A stretch of 64,000 bases of DNA from assembly GCA_963738425.1 (NCBI GenBank), contig CAVTWT010000022.1, positions 1-64,000 on the forward strand, read 5' to 3'. A program made the position numbers and the translations under genes. Under the pieces are notes generated by a model. That model searched no databases. It had not been told where the DNA came from and worked only from the letters and a program-made list of their open reading frames with translations. Positions 53,618 to 62,412 of this stretch are shown here, piece after piece (positions within the stretch are counted from its first letter, which is position 1; each line of letters starts with the position of its first letter). Source of the DNA: CADEEN01 sp963738425 (GTDB lineage Bacteria > Pseudomonadota > Gammaproteobacteria > Burkholderiales > Burkholderiaceae_C).

Positions 53618-54409
53618 ATGTCCTCACCCACCCCGTCGCAACCCGCCTACCGCCTGAATGGCGCCACCGGCATGCACCGGGGCGACCGCCAGTACCAGCA
53701 AGATCAGGTCGAGTTGATCGCACACACGCGCGTCCCGGGTTGCGCGCTGGCCGTGTTGGCCGACGGCATGGGCGGCAAGAGCGGCGGCCGCAAGGCAGCC
53801 GACCAGGTGATCATGGTGGCGCGCCAGCTTTACGAGCGCCATGTGCCGGAAAAGGACGATGCGACCGAGCTGCTGACCCAGGTGGTGCAGGAATCGCATC
53901 TGATGATCAAGCTGACGGCGATGACGGCCGAGGAAGAGCCTCACAGCACGATCGCTGCCTTCATCGTCGGACCCAACCGGCGCTGCGACGTCGTGCATGC
54001 CGGCGATTCGAGGGTCTATCACTTTCGTGGCTCCGAGATGGTCAGCCGCACGATCGATCATTCCTACGTGCAACGGCTGATCGACGAAGGCCAGATCACC
54101 GAGGAAGAAGCGAACACTCATCCGCAGTCGAACCTGTTGACGGGATGCCTGGGCACGCATGCCGATCCGCCGCTGGCCGTGCGCGAGTTGGGCACGCTCG
54201 AGGTGGGTGACTCGGTGCTGGCCTGCAGCGACGGCCTGTGGCACTACTTCACGCCGCGCGAGATCGGCGCCATCGTGCACACGCTGCCGGCGCGCGAGGC
54301 GAGCGAGATGCTGGTCTCGAAGGCGCGCCAGCGCGCTCGGGGTGGTGGCGACAACCTGTCGCTGGCGCTGGTGCGCATCGACACGCTGGAAAACCTACCG
54401 CGACGCTGA
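53618..54409 (+). CDS. PP2C-family protein serine/threonine phosphatase
   Basis: A 263-residue metal-dependent phosphatase. The metal-binding motifs are RQYQQDQ (Asp29), VLADGMGGKSGG (Asp49), HAGDSRVYHF, ACSDGLW and GGDNLSLALVRI. The Gln-rich first motif replaces the usual Asn before QD. The substrate and partner kinase are unknown; no kinase gene is adjacent. A TATATT at 53606-53611 would place transcription at the ATG, hinting at a leaderless mRNA. Confidence 0.9.
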   Translation: MSSPTPSQPAYRLNGATGMHRGDRQYQQDQVELIAHTRVPGCALAVLADGMGGKSGGRKAADQVIMVARQLYERHVPEKDDATELLTQVVQESHLMIKLTAMTAEEEPHSTIAAFIVGPNRRCDVVHAGDSRVYHFRGSEMVSRTIDHSYVQRLIDEGQITEEEANTHPQSNLLTGCLGTHADPPLAVRELGTLEVGDSVLACSDGLWHYFTPREIGAIVHTLPAREASEMLVSKARQRARGGGDNLSLALVRIDTLENLPRR

Positions 54410-54432
54410 CCGGCGGCTCCGCTCGGAGTCGA

Positions 54433-55059
54433 TCAGCGCAGGGCCGCCGACGCCGCGTTGGTTGGCGGAATGGGCAGCGCTGGAGCCGGTGGGCGTTTGG
54501 CGTCCCGCTCCCGATTGCGTTGCTCGACGGCTGCACGATGTGCAGCAACTTCTTCTAAACGCTGCTTCGACACTGTGGCGCGGCGTGCCGCAGCGGCCTT
54601 TTCACCGGCCACCGAGGACGAGCGGCGCCGACGCGCATCGGGCTGGATTGCCGCAGCGGAGTCAGCGGCCGACTCTGGTGGCGACGTCCCTGTGGGCTCG
54701 CGCCGGGCCGGCGGCGGTGACCGCGACTCATCGGCTCGTGCCGCAGCGTCCTGGCGCTCGCGGATGCGGGCTTGACGATCGGCTGCCCGGCGCTTTCGCT
54801 GCGCATCATCAAGCAGCGCCCGTTGATGATCGAGCTGCTGGGTTGCCGCGCGGCGCTCGGCACGGACCTGCGCAAGGCACGAAGACACCACAAAACGCTC
54901 GGCACATGCCGCCTCGCCAGACCGCGCTCGTGCATCGACTTCAACCCGCTCACGCTCGATGCGCCGGCGGTGCGAGGCCTCGTCGTCCGCGGCATGTACC
55001 GCGAACACTGCCACCAGCAGGCCCGCCAGCACAAGCCTAGGTAAGCGAGGTGTCGACAT
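54433..55059 (-). CDS. Secreted coiled-coil hypothetical protein
   Basis: A 208-residue protein of unknown function with a signal peptide (RLVLAGLLVAVFAVHAA). The mature part has two cysteines in EAACAERFVVSSCLAQVRAERR, then a charged Arg/Ala/Gln-rich helix and a Pro/Ala-rich tail. I recognise the cysteine block as recurring in Burkholderiales. It overlaps the end of zapE by 23 bases and converges on the PP2C gene. Confidence 0.7.
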   Translation of the reverse strand: MSTPRLPRLVLAGLLVAVFAVHAADDEASHRRRIERERVEVDARARSGEAACAERFVVSSCLAQVRAERRAATQQLDHQRALLDDAQRKRRAADRQARIRERQDAAARADESRSPPPARREPTGTSPPESAADSAAAIQPDARRRRSSSVAGEKAAAARRATVSKQRLEEVAAHRAAVEQRNRERDAKRPPAPALPIPPTNAASAALR

Positions 55060-56134
55060 CGCGACGCTCCAGGGCCAGGAACTCGGTCGATTGCATTTCC
55101 GTCAAGCGCGACACCGTGCGTGGAAACTCATGCGCGAGCGGCCCTTCGGTGTAGAGCGCCTGCGGGGGCACTTCGGCCGAGATGATGAGCTTGACGCGCC
55201 GGTCGTACAAGACATCGATCAGCCAGGTGAAGCGCCGCGCCTCGCTGGCCATGCGCGGCGGCATCTGCGGCACGTTCGACAGGATCAGCGTGTGGAAGCG
55301 GCTGGCGATTTCGAGGTAGTCGTTCTGCGATCGCGGGCCACCGCACAGCCACTTGAAGTCGAACCAGACGACGCCGCCGGCCTTGCGCCGCGCCGTGATC
55401 TCGCGCTGTTCGATGCGCAGCAGCGGATCTTCGTCGCGGGCTTCGGCAATCTCGTCGAAGGCCTTCGTGAGCGCAGCTTCTGCCTCGGCGCCGAGTGGGC
55501 AGTGGTAGCGCTTCACATGCTGCATCGTGCGGCTGCGGTAGTCGGTGCCGGCGTCAACATTGATCACTTCGAGCCTGTCTTTCAGCAACGCAATCGCCGG
55601 CAGGATGCGATCGCGGTGCAGGCCGTTCGGGTACAGGCCGTCGGGATGGAAGTTGGACGTGGTGACGATCGAAACGCGGTTGGCGAACAGCGCCTCGAGC
55701 AACCGGTGCAGGATCATGGCGTCGGTCACGTCCGACACGTGGAACTCATCGAAGCAGATCAGGCGAAAGCGCCGCGCGATGCGCGCGCCGAGTTCCTGCA
55801 GCGGGTTCGGTGTGCCTTTCAGATCCTGCAGTTCGCGATGCACCTCGCGCATGAACTCGTGGAAATGCAGCCGCGTCTTGCGCGTCAGCGGCACCGACTG
55901 GAAGAAGCAGTCCATCAGGAAGCTCTTGCCGCGGCCGACGCCACCCCACATGTAGACGCCGCGCGGGATCGGCGGGCGCAACAGCAGTTTCGTCACCGCA
56001 TTGCTGCGTCGCGCCTTGTAGTCAGCCCACTCGTTCTCGCAGCGCGAGAGCGCATCGATCGCCCGCAGTTGCGCCTCATCGCTCGCGTAGCCGCGCTCTT
56101 TCAGCGTCGCTTCGTAGAGGGCGCGAACAGCCAC
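55037..56134 (-). CDS. zapE: Cell-division ATPase ZapE (AFG1-like)
   Basis: An AFG1/LACE1-type ATPase that associates with the Z ring in E. coli. The 365-residue protein has Walker A GGVGRGKS at 64-71 and Walker B LICFDEFHVSD, then the conserved IVTTSNFHPDGLYPNGL. The start is GTG at 56134, one base after the lpdA stop. In Burkholderiales it often follows lpdA of the sucA cluster. Confidence 0.95.
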   Translation of the reverse strand: MAVRALYEATLKERGYASDEAQLRAIDALSRCENEWADYKARRSNAVTKLLLRPPIPRGVYMWGGVGRGKSFLMDCFFQSVPLTRKTRLHFHEFMREVHRELQDLKGTPNPLQELGARIARRFRLICFDEFHVSDVTDAMILHRLLEALFANRVSIVTTSNFHPDGLYPNGLHRDRILPAIALLKDRLEVINVDAGTDYRSRTMQHVKRYHCPLGAEAEAALTKAFDEIAEARDEDPLLRIEQREITARRKAGGVVWFDFKWLCGGPRSQNDYLEIASRFHTLILSNVPQMPPRMASEARRFTWLIDVLYDRRVKLIISAEVPPQALYTEGPLAHEFPRTVSRLTEMQSTEFLALERRDVDTSLT

Positions 56135-56135
56135 G

Positions 56136-57555
56136 CTAGAAGTTCAGGGTGCGCTTGTCCACCGCCAGCGCGGCTTCCTTGGTCGCTTCGGAGAGCGACG
56201 GATGCGCGTGACAGATGCGCGCCAGGTCCTCGCTGCTGGCCTTGAACTCCATCGCGACGACGCATTCGGCAATCAGTTCCGAGGCCAGCGGGCCGACGAT
56301 GTGCACGCCGAGGATCTCGTCGGTCTTGGCGTCGGCGAGCATCTTGACCATGCCGGTCGTGTCGCCCAATGCACGCGCGCGGCCGTTGGCCATGAACGGA
56401 AAGGTGCCGGCCTTGTAGGCCACGCCGCGCGCCTTCAACTGCTGCTCGGTCTCTCCGACCCAGGCAATCTCGGGGCTGGTGTAGATCACCCACGGGATGG
56501 TGTTGAAGTTGACGTGGCCATGCTGCCCTGCAATGCGCTCTGCAACGGCAACGCCCTCCTCTTCGGCCTTGTGGGCCAGCATCGGACCACGCACCACGTC
56601 ACCAACGGCCCAGACGTTGGCAAGGTTGGTCCTGCAATCATCATCAACGACGATGGCGCCGCGTGGGTCCAGCATCAGGCCAACGCCTTCGGCGTTGAGG
56701 CCGACGGTGTTCGGCACACGGCCGATCGAGACGATCAGGCGATCGACGTCCAGCTTGACGGCTTCGCCCTTGGCGTTGGTGTAGGCGACGGCCACGCCAC
56801 TCTTGCCGACCTTGACCTCACCGACTTTCACACCGAGCTCGATCTTCAGGCCCTGCTTCGTGAACGCCTTGTGCGCTTCCTTGGCAATCTGTTCATCGAC
56901 CGCGCCGAGGAAGGTCGGTAGCGCTTCGAGCACGGTGACTTCGGCGCCGAGGCGGCGCCACACCGAGCCCATCTCCAGGCCGATCACACCCGAGCCGATC
57001 AGGCCGAGCTTCTTCGGCACCGACGGAATGCGCAGCGCGCCGTCGTTCGAGAGGATGCGGTCTTCGTCGAACGGCACGCCGGCAATGCGCGCGCGCTGGA
57101 GCCGGTGGCGACGATGATGTGCTTGCCGACGATCTGCTTCATCGCCGGCATTGATCTCCCAGCCTTCGGCAGCCGCCTTCACGAACGAGCCGCGGCCGTG
57201 GAAGAAGGTCACCTTGTTCTTCTTGAACAGGTAGAGGATGCCGTCGTTGTTCTGCTTGACGACCGTGTCCTTGCGGCCGAGCATCTTCTTGACGTCGATG
57301 CTCAAGATCCTTCAGGCCGATGCCGTGGTCGCCGAACGCATGTCCCGCATGCTCGAAGTGCTCGCTCGACTGCAGCAGTGCCTTGCACGGGATGCAGCCG
57401 ACGTTGGTGCAAGTGCCCCCGGGCGCCGGGCCGCCCTTGTCGTTCTTCCACTCGTCGATGCAGGCGGTGTTGAAGCCGAGCTGCGCTGCGCGGATGGCGG
57501 CGATGTAGCCGCCGGGGCCGCCGCCAATGACGATGACGTCGAATTGCTTTGCCAT
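56136..57555 (-). pseudogene. lpdA: Dihydrolipoyl dehydrogenase, frame broken in this sequence
   Basis: The E3 subunit of the 2-oxoglutarate dehydrogenase complex. The N-terminal part (KQFDVIVIGGGPGGYIAA, redox pair in CTNVGC) and the rest (from SIDVKKMLGRKDTVVK) lie in different frames. There is an extra A near 57304, a further indel near 57134-57145, and a missing base near 57078-57082; the last two garble about 20 residues and compensate. Domain order is otherwise normal. The usual IPSK after the redox pair is IPCK here. An assembly error is likely. Confidence 0.88.
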
Positions 57556-57564
57556 CGTCCGTCC

Positions 57565-58797
57565 TCAGATGTCGAACAGCAGACGCGCCGGATCTTCCAA
57601 CGCCTCTTTCATCGCCACCAGTCCGAGCACCGCTTCGCGGCCGTCGATGATGCGGTGGTCGTAGCTCATCGCCAGGTAGTTGATCGGGCGCACGACGACG
57701 ACGCCGTTCTCCACCATCGCGCGGTCCTTGGTCGCATGCACGCCGAGGATGGCGCTCTGCGGCGGGTTGATGATCGGCGTCGAAAGCATCGAACCGAAGA
57801 CACCGCCGTTCGAGATCGAGAACGTGCCACCGGACAGGTCTTCCATCGACAGCTTGCCCTCGCCGGCCTTCTTGCCGTACTCGGCGATCTTTTTCTCGAC
57901 GTCGGAGAAACTCATCTGATCGGCATTGCGCAGGATCGGCACGACCAGGCCGCGCGGCGATCCGACGGCGATGCCGATGTCGAAGTAGCCGTGATAGACG
58001 ATGTCGTTGCCATCGACGCTGGCGTTCAACACCGGGTACTTCTTCAGCGCATGCACCGCCGCCTTGACGAAGAAACTCATGAAGCCGAGCTTGGTGCCAT
58101 GCTCCTTTTCGAACTTTTCCTGGAAGCGCTTGCGCATCTCCATCACCGGCGCCATATTGACTTCGTTGAACGTCGTCAGGATGGCGTTGGTGGCTTGCGA
58201 CTGCAGCAGCCTCTCTGCCACTCGCGCCCGCAGGCGCGACATCGGCACGCGCTGCTCGGGTCGCTCGCCGAGGTTCATCGCGGGTGCAGGCACGGCAGGC
58301 AGCGGTTTGGCCACCGCAGGCGCGGCGGGCACGGCTTTGGGTGCGGCCACCGGCGGCGTGGCGATGGCGCCGAGCACATCTCCCTTGGTCACACGGCCGT
58401 CGCGTCCGGTGCCGGCAACAGACCCCGCGGCGAGGTTGTTGTCCGCCATCAGCTTCGCCGCTGCCGGCATCGCCACGTCGCTCTTCGACACCGGCGCAGG
58501 AGCCGCCGCGGCGGACACGGGTGCTGCAGCCGCCGGCGCGGCTGCGCCGGCCTTTGCCTCAGTGTCTATCCTCGCGATCACCTGATCGGCCGCCACCGTG
58601 GCGCCGTTGGCCGCCACATGTGCCACCAGCACACCCGCGAATGGCGCCGGCACTTCAAGCACGACCTTGTCGGTTTCAATCTCGATCAGGATCTCATCGA
58701 TCGCCACGGCTTCACCGGGCTGCTTCTTCCACTGCAACAGCGTTGCTTCGGCGACCGACTCGCTGAGTTGCGGAACCTTGACTTCTACGATAGCCAT
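57565..58797 (-). CDS. odhB: 2-oxoglutarate dehydrogenase E2, dihydrolipoyl succinyltransferase
   Basis: Transfers the succinyl group to CoA. The 410-residue protein has one lipoyl domain with ETDKVVLE (Lys44), an E3/E1-binding domain (AAAKLMADNNLAAGSVAGTGRDGRVTKGDVLGAI), an Ala/Pro linker and a catalytic domain with SYDHRIIDGREAV. The ATG at 58797 is fixed by homology; a longer frame upstream is rejected. It lies 20 bases after sucA and nine before lpdA. Confidence 0.96.
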   Translation of the reverse strand: MAIVEVKVPQLSESVAEATLLQWKKQPGEAVAIDEILIEIETDKVVLEVPAPFAGVLVAHVAANGATVAADQVIARIDTEAKAGAAAPAAAAPVSAAAAPAPVSKSDVAMPAAAKLMADNNLAAGSVAGTGRDGRVTKGDVLGAIATPPVAAPKAVPAAPAVAKPLPAVPAPAMNLGERPEQRVPMSRLRARVAERLLQSQATNAILTTFNEVNMAPVMEMRKRFQEKFEKEHGTKLGFMSFFVKAAVHALKKYPVLNASVDGNDIVYHGYFDIGIAVGSPRGLVVPILRNADQMSFSDVEKKIAEYGKKAGEGKLSMEDLSGGTFSISNGGVFGSMLSTPIINPPQSAILGVHATKDRAMVENGVVVVRPINYLAMSYDHRIIDGREAVLGLVAMKEALEDPARLLFDI

Positions 58798-58817
58798 TGT
58801 TGTTGTCTCGTCTTGAG

Positions 58818-61676
58818 TTATTTGCTGAGCACGAAGCCTTTGAGCTTGCCGAAGGCCTGATCGAGCAGCGCTTTTTGCTGCTCGACGTGCAGGTGCGAGT
58901 AGCCCACCGCCGGTGAGGCCGAGGCCGGACGTCCGGCATAGCCGAGCTTTTGCCCTTCGCTCATGTTTTCGTGGATCTGGTGCTGGATGAAGAACCACGC
59001 ACCCTGGTTCTGCGGTTCATCCTGGCACCACACCAGCTCGGTGGCGTTGGGGAAGCGCTTCAACTCAGCGGCGAAGGCCTTGTGCGGGAACGGGTACAGC
59101 TGCTCGACGCGAAGGATGGCCACGTCCCAGGCCTTCTTCTCGTCACGCTTCTTGATCAGGTCGTAGGCCACCTTGCCCGAGCACGCGATCACGCGCTTGA
59201 CCTTGTCGGGCTCGACCTCCGCGCGCGCCGGCCCGATCACCGTCTTGAACTCGCCCTTGGTGAACTCGGACAGCGGCGACGTGGCGTCCTTGGCCCGCAG
59301 CAGCGACTTCGGCGTCATGATGATCAGCGGCTTCCTGAACATGCGCACCATCTGCCGGCGCAGCACATGGAAGATCTGGCTGGCCGTCGTCGGCTGCACG
59401 ATCTGCATGTTGTTGTCGGCCGCAAGCTGCATGAAACGCTCCAGGCGCGCCGATGAATGCTCCGGACCCTGGCCTTCGTAGCCGTGCGGCAGCATCAGCG
59501 TGATGCCGTTGACGCGGCCCCACTTGACTTCACCCGACGCGATGAACTGGTCGATGACGACTTGCGCGCCGTTGACGAAGTCGCCGAACTGCCCCTCCCA
59601 GATCGTCAGCGTGTTCGGCTCGGCGCTCGAGTAGCCGTACTCGAAACCGAGCACCGCTTCTTCCGACAGGATCGAGTCGATGACGACGAACGGCGCCTGG
59701 CCGTCGGCCACGTTGGACAGCGGCACATAGGTCCCGGTGTCCCATTTTTCGCGGTTCTGGTCGTGCAGCACCGAGTGACGGTGCACGAAGGTGCCGCGGC
59801 CACAGTCCTGCCCCGACAGGCGCACACCGTAACCGCTGGCCACGAGCGACGCAAACGCGAGATGCTCGCCCATGCCCCAATCGACATTGACTTCGCCGCG
59901 CCCCATCGCCGCGCGATCCGCAATCACCTTCTCGACCAGCGGGTGCGCCTTGAAGTCCTTTGGCAACGTCGTCAGCCGCTCGGCCAGACGCTTGATCTCG
60001 GCCAGCGGCAGCGCCGTGTCGGCGCCGTCGGTCCACTTCTTGCCCAGGAAGGGCGCCCAATCGACCGCGTACTTGCTCTTGAAGTTGGTCAGCACCGGAT
60101 CGACGGTGTGCTTGCCGGCGTCCATCGCTGCGCGGAAGGCCTTGACCTTCTGGTCCGGGCCGTCGGCCGCGAGCACGCCTTGCGCCACCAGCTTGTCGCC
60201 ATAGAGCTTGCGCGTGCCGGGGTGCTGGCCGATCTTCTTGTACATCAGCGGCTGCGTCAGCGCGGGCGTGTCCTGCTCGTTGTGGCCCAGCTTGCGGAAG
60301 CAGATGATGTCGACAACCACATCCTTCTTGAACTGCTGGCGGTAGTCCATTGCCAATTGCGAGCACAGGACCACGGCTTCCGGATCATCGCCGTTGACGT
60401 GCATCACCGGCGCCTCGACCATCTTGACCACATCCGAGCAGTACAGCGTCGAGCGCGAGTCGCGCGGGTCGCTGGTCGTGAAGCCGATCTGGTTGTTGAT
60501 GACGATGTGCACCGTGCCGCCGGTGAAGTAGCCGCGCGTCTGTGCCAGCGCCAACGTCTCCATCACCACGCCCTGGCCCGCGAACGCAGCGTCGCCATGC
60601 ACCAGCACCGGCAGCACCTGGTCGCCCTGCTTGTCGCCACGGCGGTCCATGCGCGCCTTGACGCTGCCCTCGACCACCGGGTTGACGATCTCCAGGTGCG
60701 ACGGGTTGAAGGCCAGGCTCAAATGCACTGCACCGCCCGGCGTCGAGATGTCGCTCGAAAAACCCTGGTGGTACTTGACGTCACCCGCGGGCAGCACTTC
60801 CGCGGCCGTGTGGTCGAACTCGGCGAACAGGTCTTTCGGCATCTTGCCGAGCGTGTTGACGAGCACGTTCAGGCGCCCACGGTGGGCCATGCCGATGACG
60901 ATTTCCTGCACGCCTTTTTCACCGGCGCGCTGCACGACCTCGTCGATGCTGGCGATGAAGCTCTCGCCGCCTTCGAGCGAGAAGCGCTTCTGGCCGACGT
61001 ACTTGGTGTGCAGAAAACGCTCGAGCCCTTCGGCTGCCGTGAGGCGGTTGAGGATGTGCTTCTTCTCGTCCACGGTGAAGCTGGGCTTGCTGCGAATCGA
61101 CTCCAGCCGCTCCTGCCACCAGCGCTTCTCCGCCGGGTCGGTGCAATGCATGAACTCGACGCCGATCGAGCCGCAGTAGGTCTCGCGCAAGGCCTGCATG
61201 AGCTCGCGCAGCGTCATGTGCTCGGCCTTGGTGAAGTACGTGTTCGTCGCCGAAAACGTGATCTCCATGTCCGACTCGGTCAGGTCGTAGAACGCGGGTT
61301 CCAGCTCGGGGATCTTCGGCCGCTCGGTTCGCTTCAGCGGATCGAGGTCGGCCCAGCGGCTGCCGAGGAAGCGGTAAGCCGCGATCAGCGACTGCACATG
61401 GACCTGTTTGCGCGCGACGGCCAGGTCGGCCTCGCTGGCCTTGACCGCAAACGCATTGGCCTTGGCACGTTGGGCGAAGGATTCGACGACGGGCGCATGC
61501 GCCACATCGCGGCTGTCGCTGCCATCGACCGCAGGCACGTTCTGCAGCTTGTCGAAGTAGGCGCGCCAGTTGTCGGGCACGCTGCCCGGGTTGTCGAGAT
61601 AGGCTTCGTAAAGCTCTTCGACGTAGGGCGCATTGCCCCCGAACAGGTACGAGTTGGACCTGTATTGCTGCATCAT
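58818..61676 (-). CDS. sucA: 2-oxoglutarate dehydrogenase E1
   Basis: Thiamine-diphosphate-dependent decarboxylase that feeds succinyl groups to OdhB. The 952-residue protein has an N-terminal complex-binding region (SYLFGGNAPYVEELYEAYL), a substrate loop GMAHRGRLNVLVN and VHGDAAFAGQGVV, and the diphosphate-binding and C-terminal domains. AGAGGTGAGCGAAG provides a ribosome site before the ATG. It starts the sucA-odhB-lpdA-zapE unit. Confidence 0.97.
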   Translation of the reverse strand: MMQQYRSNSYLFGGNAPYVEELYEAYLDNPGSVPDNWRAYFDKLQNVPAVDGSDSRDVAHAPVVESFAQRAKANAFAVKASEADLAVARKQVHVQSLIAAYRFLGSRWADLDPLKRTERPKIPELEPAFYDLTESDMEITFSATNTYFTKAEHMTLRELMQALRETYCGSIGVEFMHCTDPAEKRWWQERLESIRSKPSFTVDEKKHILNRLTAAEGLERFLHTKYVGQKRFSLEGGESFIASIDEVVQRAGEKGVQEIVIGMAHRGRLNVLVNTLGKMPKDLFAEFDHTAAEVLPAGDVKYHQGFSSDISTPGGAVHLSLAFNPSHLEIVNPVVEGSVKARMDRRGDKQGDQVLPVLVHGDAAFAGQGVVMETLALAQTRGYFTGGTVHIVINNQIGFTTSDPRDSRSTLYCSDVVKMVEAPVMHVNGDDPEAVVLCSQLAMDYRQQFKKDVVVDIICFRKLGHNEQDTPALTQPLMYKKIGQHPGTRKLYGDKLVAQGVLAADGPDQKVKAFRAAMDAGKHTVDPVLTNFKSKYAVDWAPFLGKKWTDGADTALPLAEIKRLAERLTTLPKDFKAHPLVEKVIADRAAMGRGEVNVDWGMGEHLAFASLVASGYGVRLSGQDCGRGTFVHRHSVLHDQNREKWDTGTYVPLSNVADGQAPFVVIDSILSEEAVLGFEYGYSSAEPNTLTIWEGQFGDFVNGAQVVIDQFIASGEVKWGRVNGITLMLPHGYEGQGPEHSSARLERFMQLAADNNMQIVQPTTASQIFHVLRRQMVRMFRKPLIIMTPKSLLRAKDATSPLSEFTKGEFKTVIGPARAEVEPDKVKRVIACSGKVAYDLIKKRDEKKAWDVAILRVEQLYPFPHKAFAAELKRFPNATELVWCQDEPQNQGAWFFIQHQIHENMSEGQKLGYAGRPASASPAVGYSHLHVEQQKALLDQAFGKLKGFVLSK

Positions 61677-61924
61677 CTTCGCTCACCTCTGGCCACGGTC
61701 TGCGCGGCATTCGATGGGTTGCACAACCTTCCGCGACCCGGCTACACCGGTGGGCGGACTAGCGTTCGCGCCGTCAGGGGAGAATCCTTTCGGGCGGGAA
61801 GGGCCTGTTTTTCTACGGGAGCGACTCTAGCATCGAAGGCTTTCACGAAGCCGACGAATGCGCCCTGTCCGTGGCGTTGTTGCGGCGATCGCCCCACGCG
61901 GTGGCAAGTCAGTATCGCGGTGAG

Positions 61925-62197
61925 ATGACGCGCACGATCCGGATTCACGCCGCGGCCCCAGCCAAGCCGGCATGGGGCTCGGCCTGCAACGGCTGCGGAG
62001 TCTGCTGCCTGGCCGAGCCATGCCCCGTCGGCATGATCGTCAGTGGGCGCCGCCAAGGCGCCTGCCGTGCGCTGGCTTGGGATGACACGTCAGCGCGCTA
62101 CCGCTGCGCGCTGATGAAGATCCCGGTGCTCAAGACCGTCACCCGGCGCTGGATCGCCGCCGGCCAGGGGTGCGACAGCGACGCTGTCGTTGCGTGA
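61925..62197 (+). CDS. YkgJ-family cysteine-cluster protein
   Basis: A 90-residue protein with CNGCGVCCLAEPC (Cys21, 24, 27, 28, 33) and two further cysteines at 47 and 61. YkgJ/CxxCxxCC proteins are thought to bind zinc or an Fe-S cluster, but no activity is established. The start at 61925 is preferred because the longer frame has no homology. It is divergent from sucA across a 248-base gap in which I see no clear promoter. Confidence 0.85.
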   Translation: MTRTIRIHAAAPAKPAWGSACNGCGVCCLAEPCPVGMIVSGRRQGACRALAWDDTSARYRCALMKIPVLKTVTRRWIAAGQGCDSDAVVA

Positions 62198-62205
62198 CGG
62201 CGCGA

Positions 62206-62400
62206 CTACTGCGGCGCGGAGGCTGCCGAAGCCGCTGGTTCGACGGGTTTGGATGACGTCGGCAGCGGCACGGTCCCACCGACGCCGACGCTGACGCCGC
62301 CGCGGCCGATCGGCACACCAATGCCAACGCCGATGCCGACCGAGCTACAAGCCGCCGCTCCTGCCGCCAGAGATAAAGCCACGATCGTGCTGCGTTTCAT
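62206..62400 (-). CDS. Small glycine-rich lipoprotein
   Basis: A 64-residue protein with a lipobox near AGAAAC (Cys18) and a Gly/Val-rich body (SSVGIGVGIGVPIGRGGVS), then a Pro/Ala/Ser tail. No function is known; similar short Gly/Val lipoproteins occur in Burkholderiales. It converges on the YkgJ gene with an eight-base gap and follows the nitronate monooxygenase gene by 12 bases. Confidence 0.6.
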   Translation of the reverse strand: MKRSTIVALSLAAGAAACSSVGIGVGIGVPIGRGGVSVGVGGTVPLPTSSKPVEPAASAASAPQ

Positions 62401-62412
62401 GCAGGCTCCTGT

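Noticed and set aside
59457..61928. An 823-codon open frame on the plus strand opposite sucA
   Set aside because: It lies over the conserved sucA coding sequence and has low-complexity composition typical of antisense frames at high GC.
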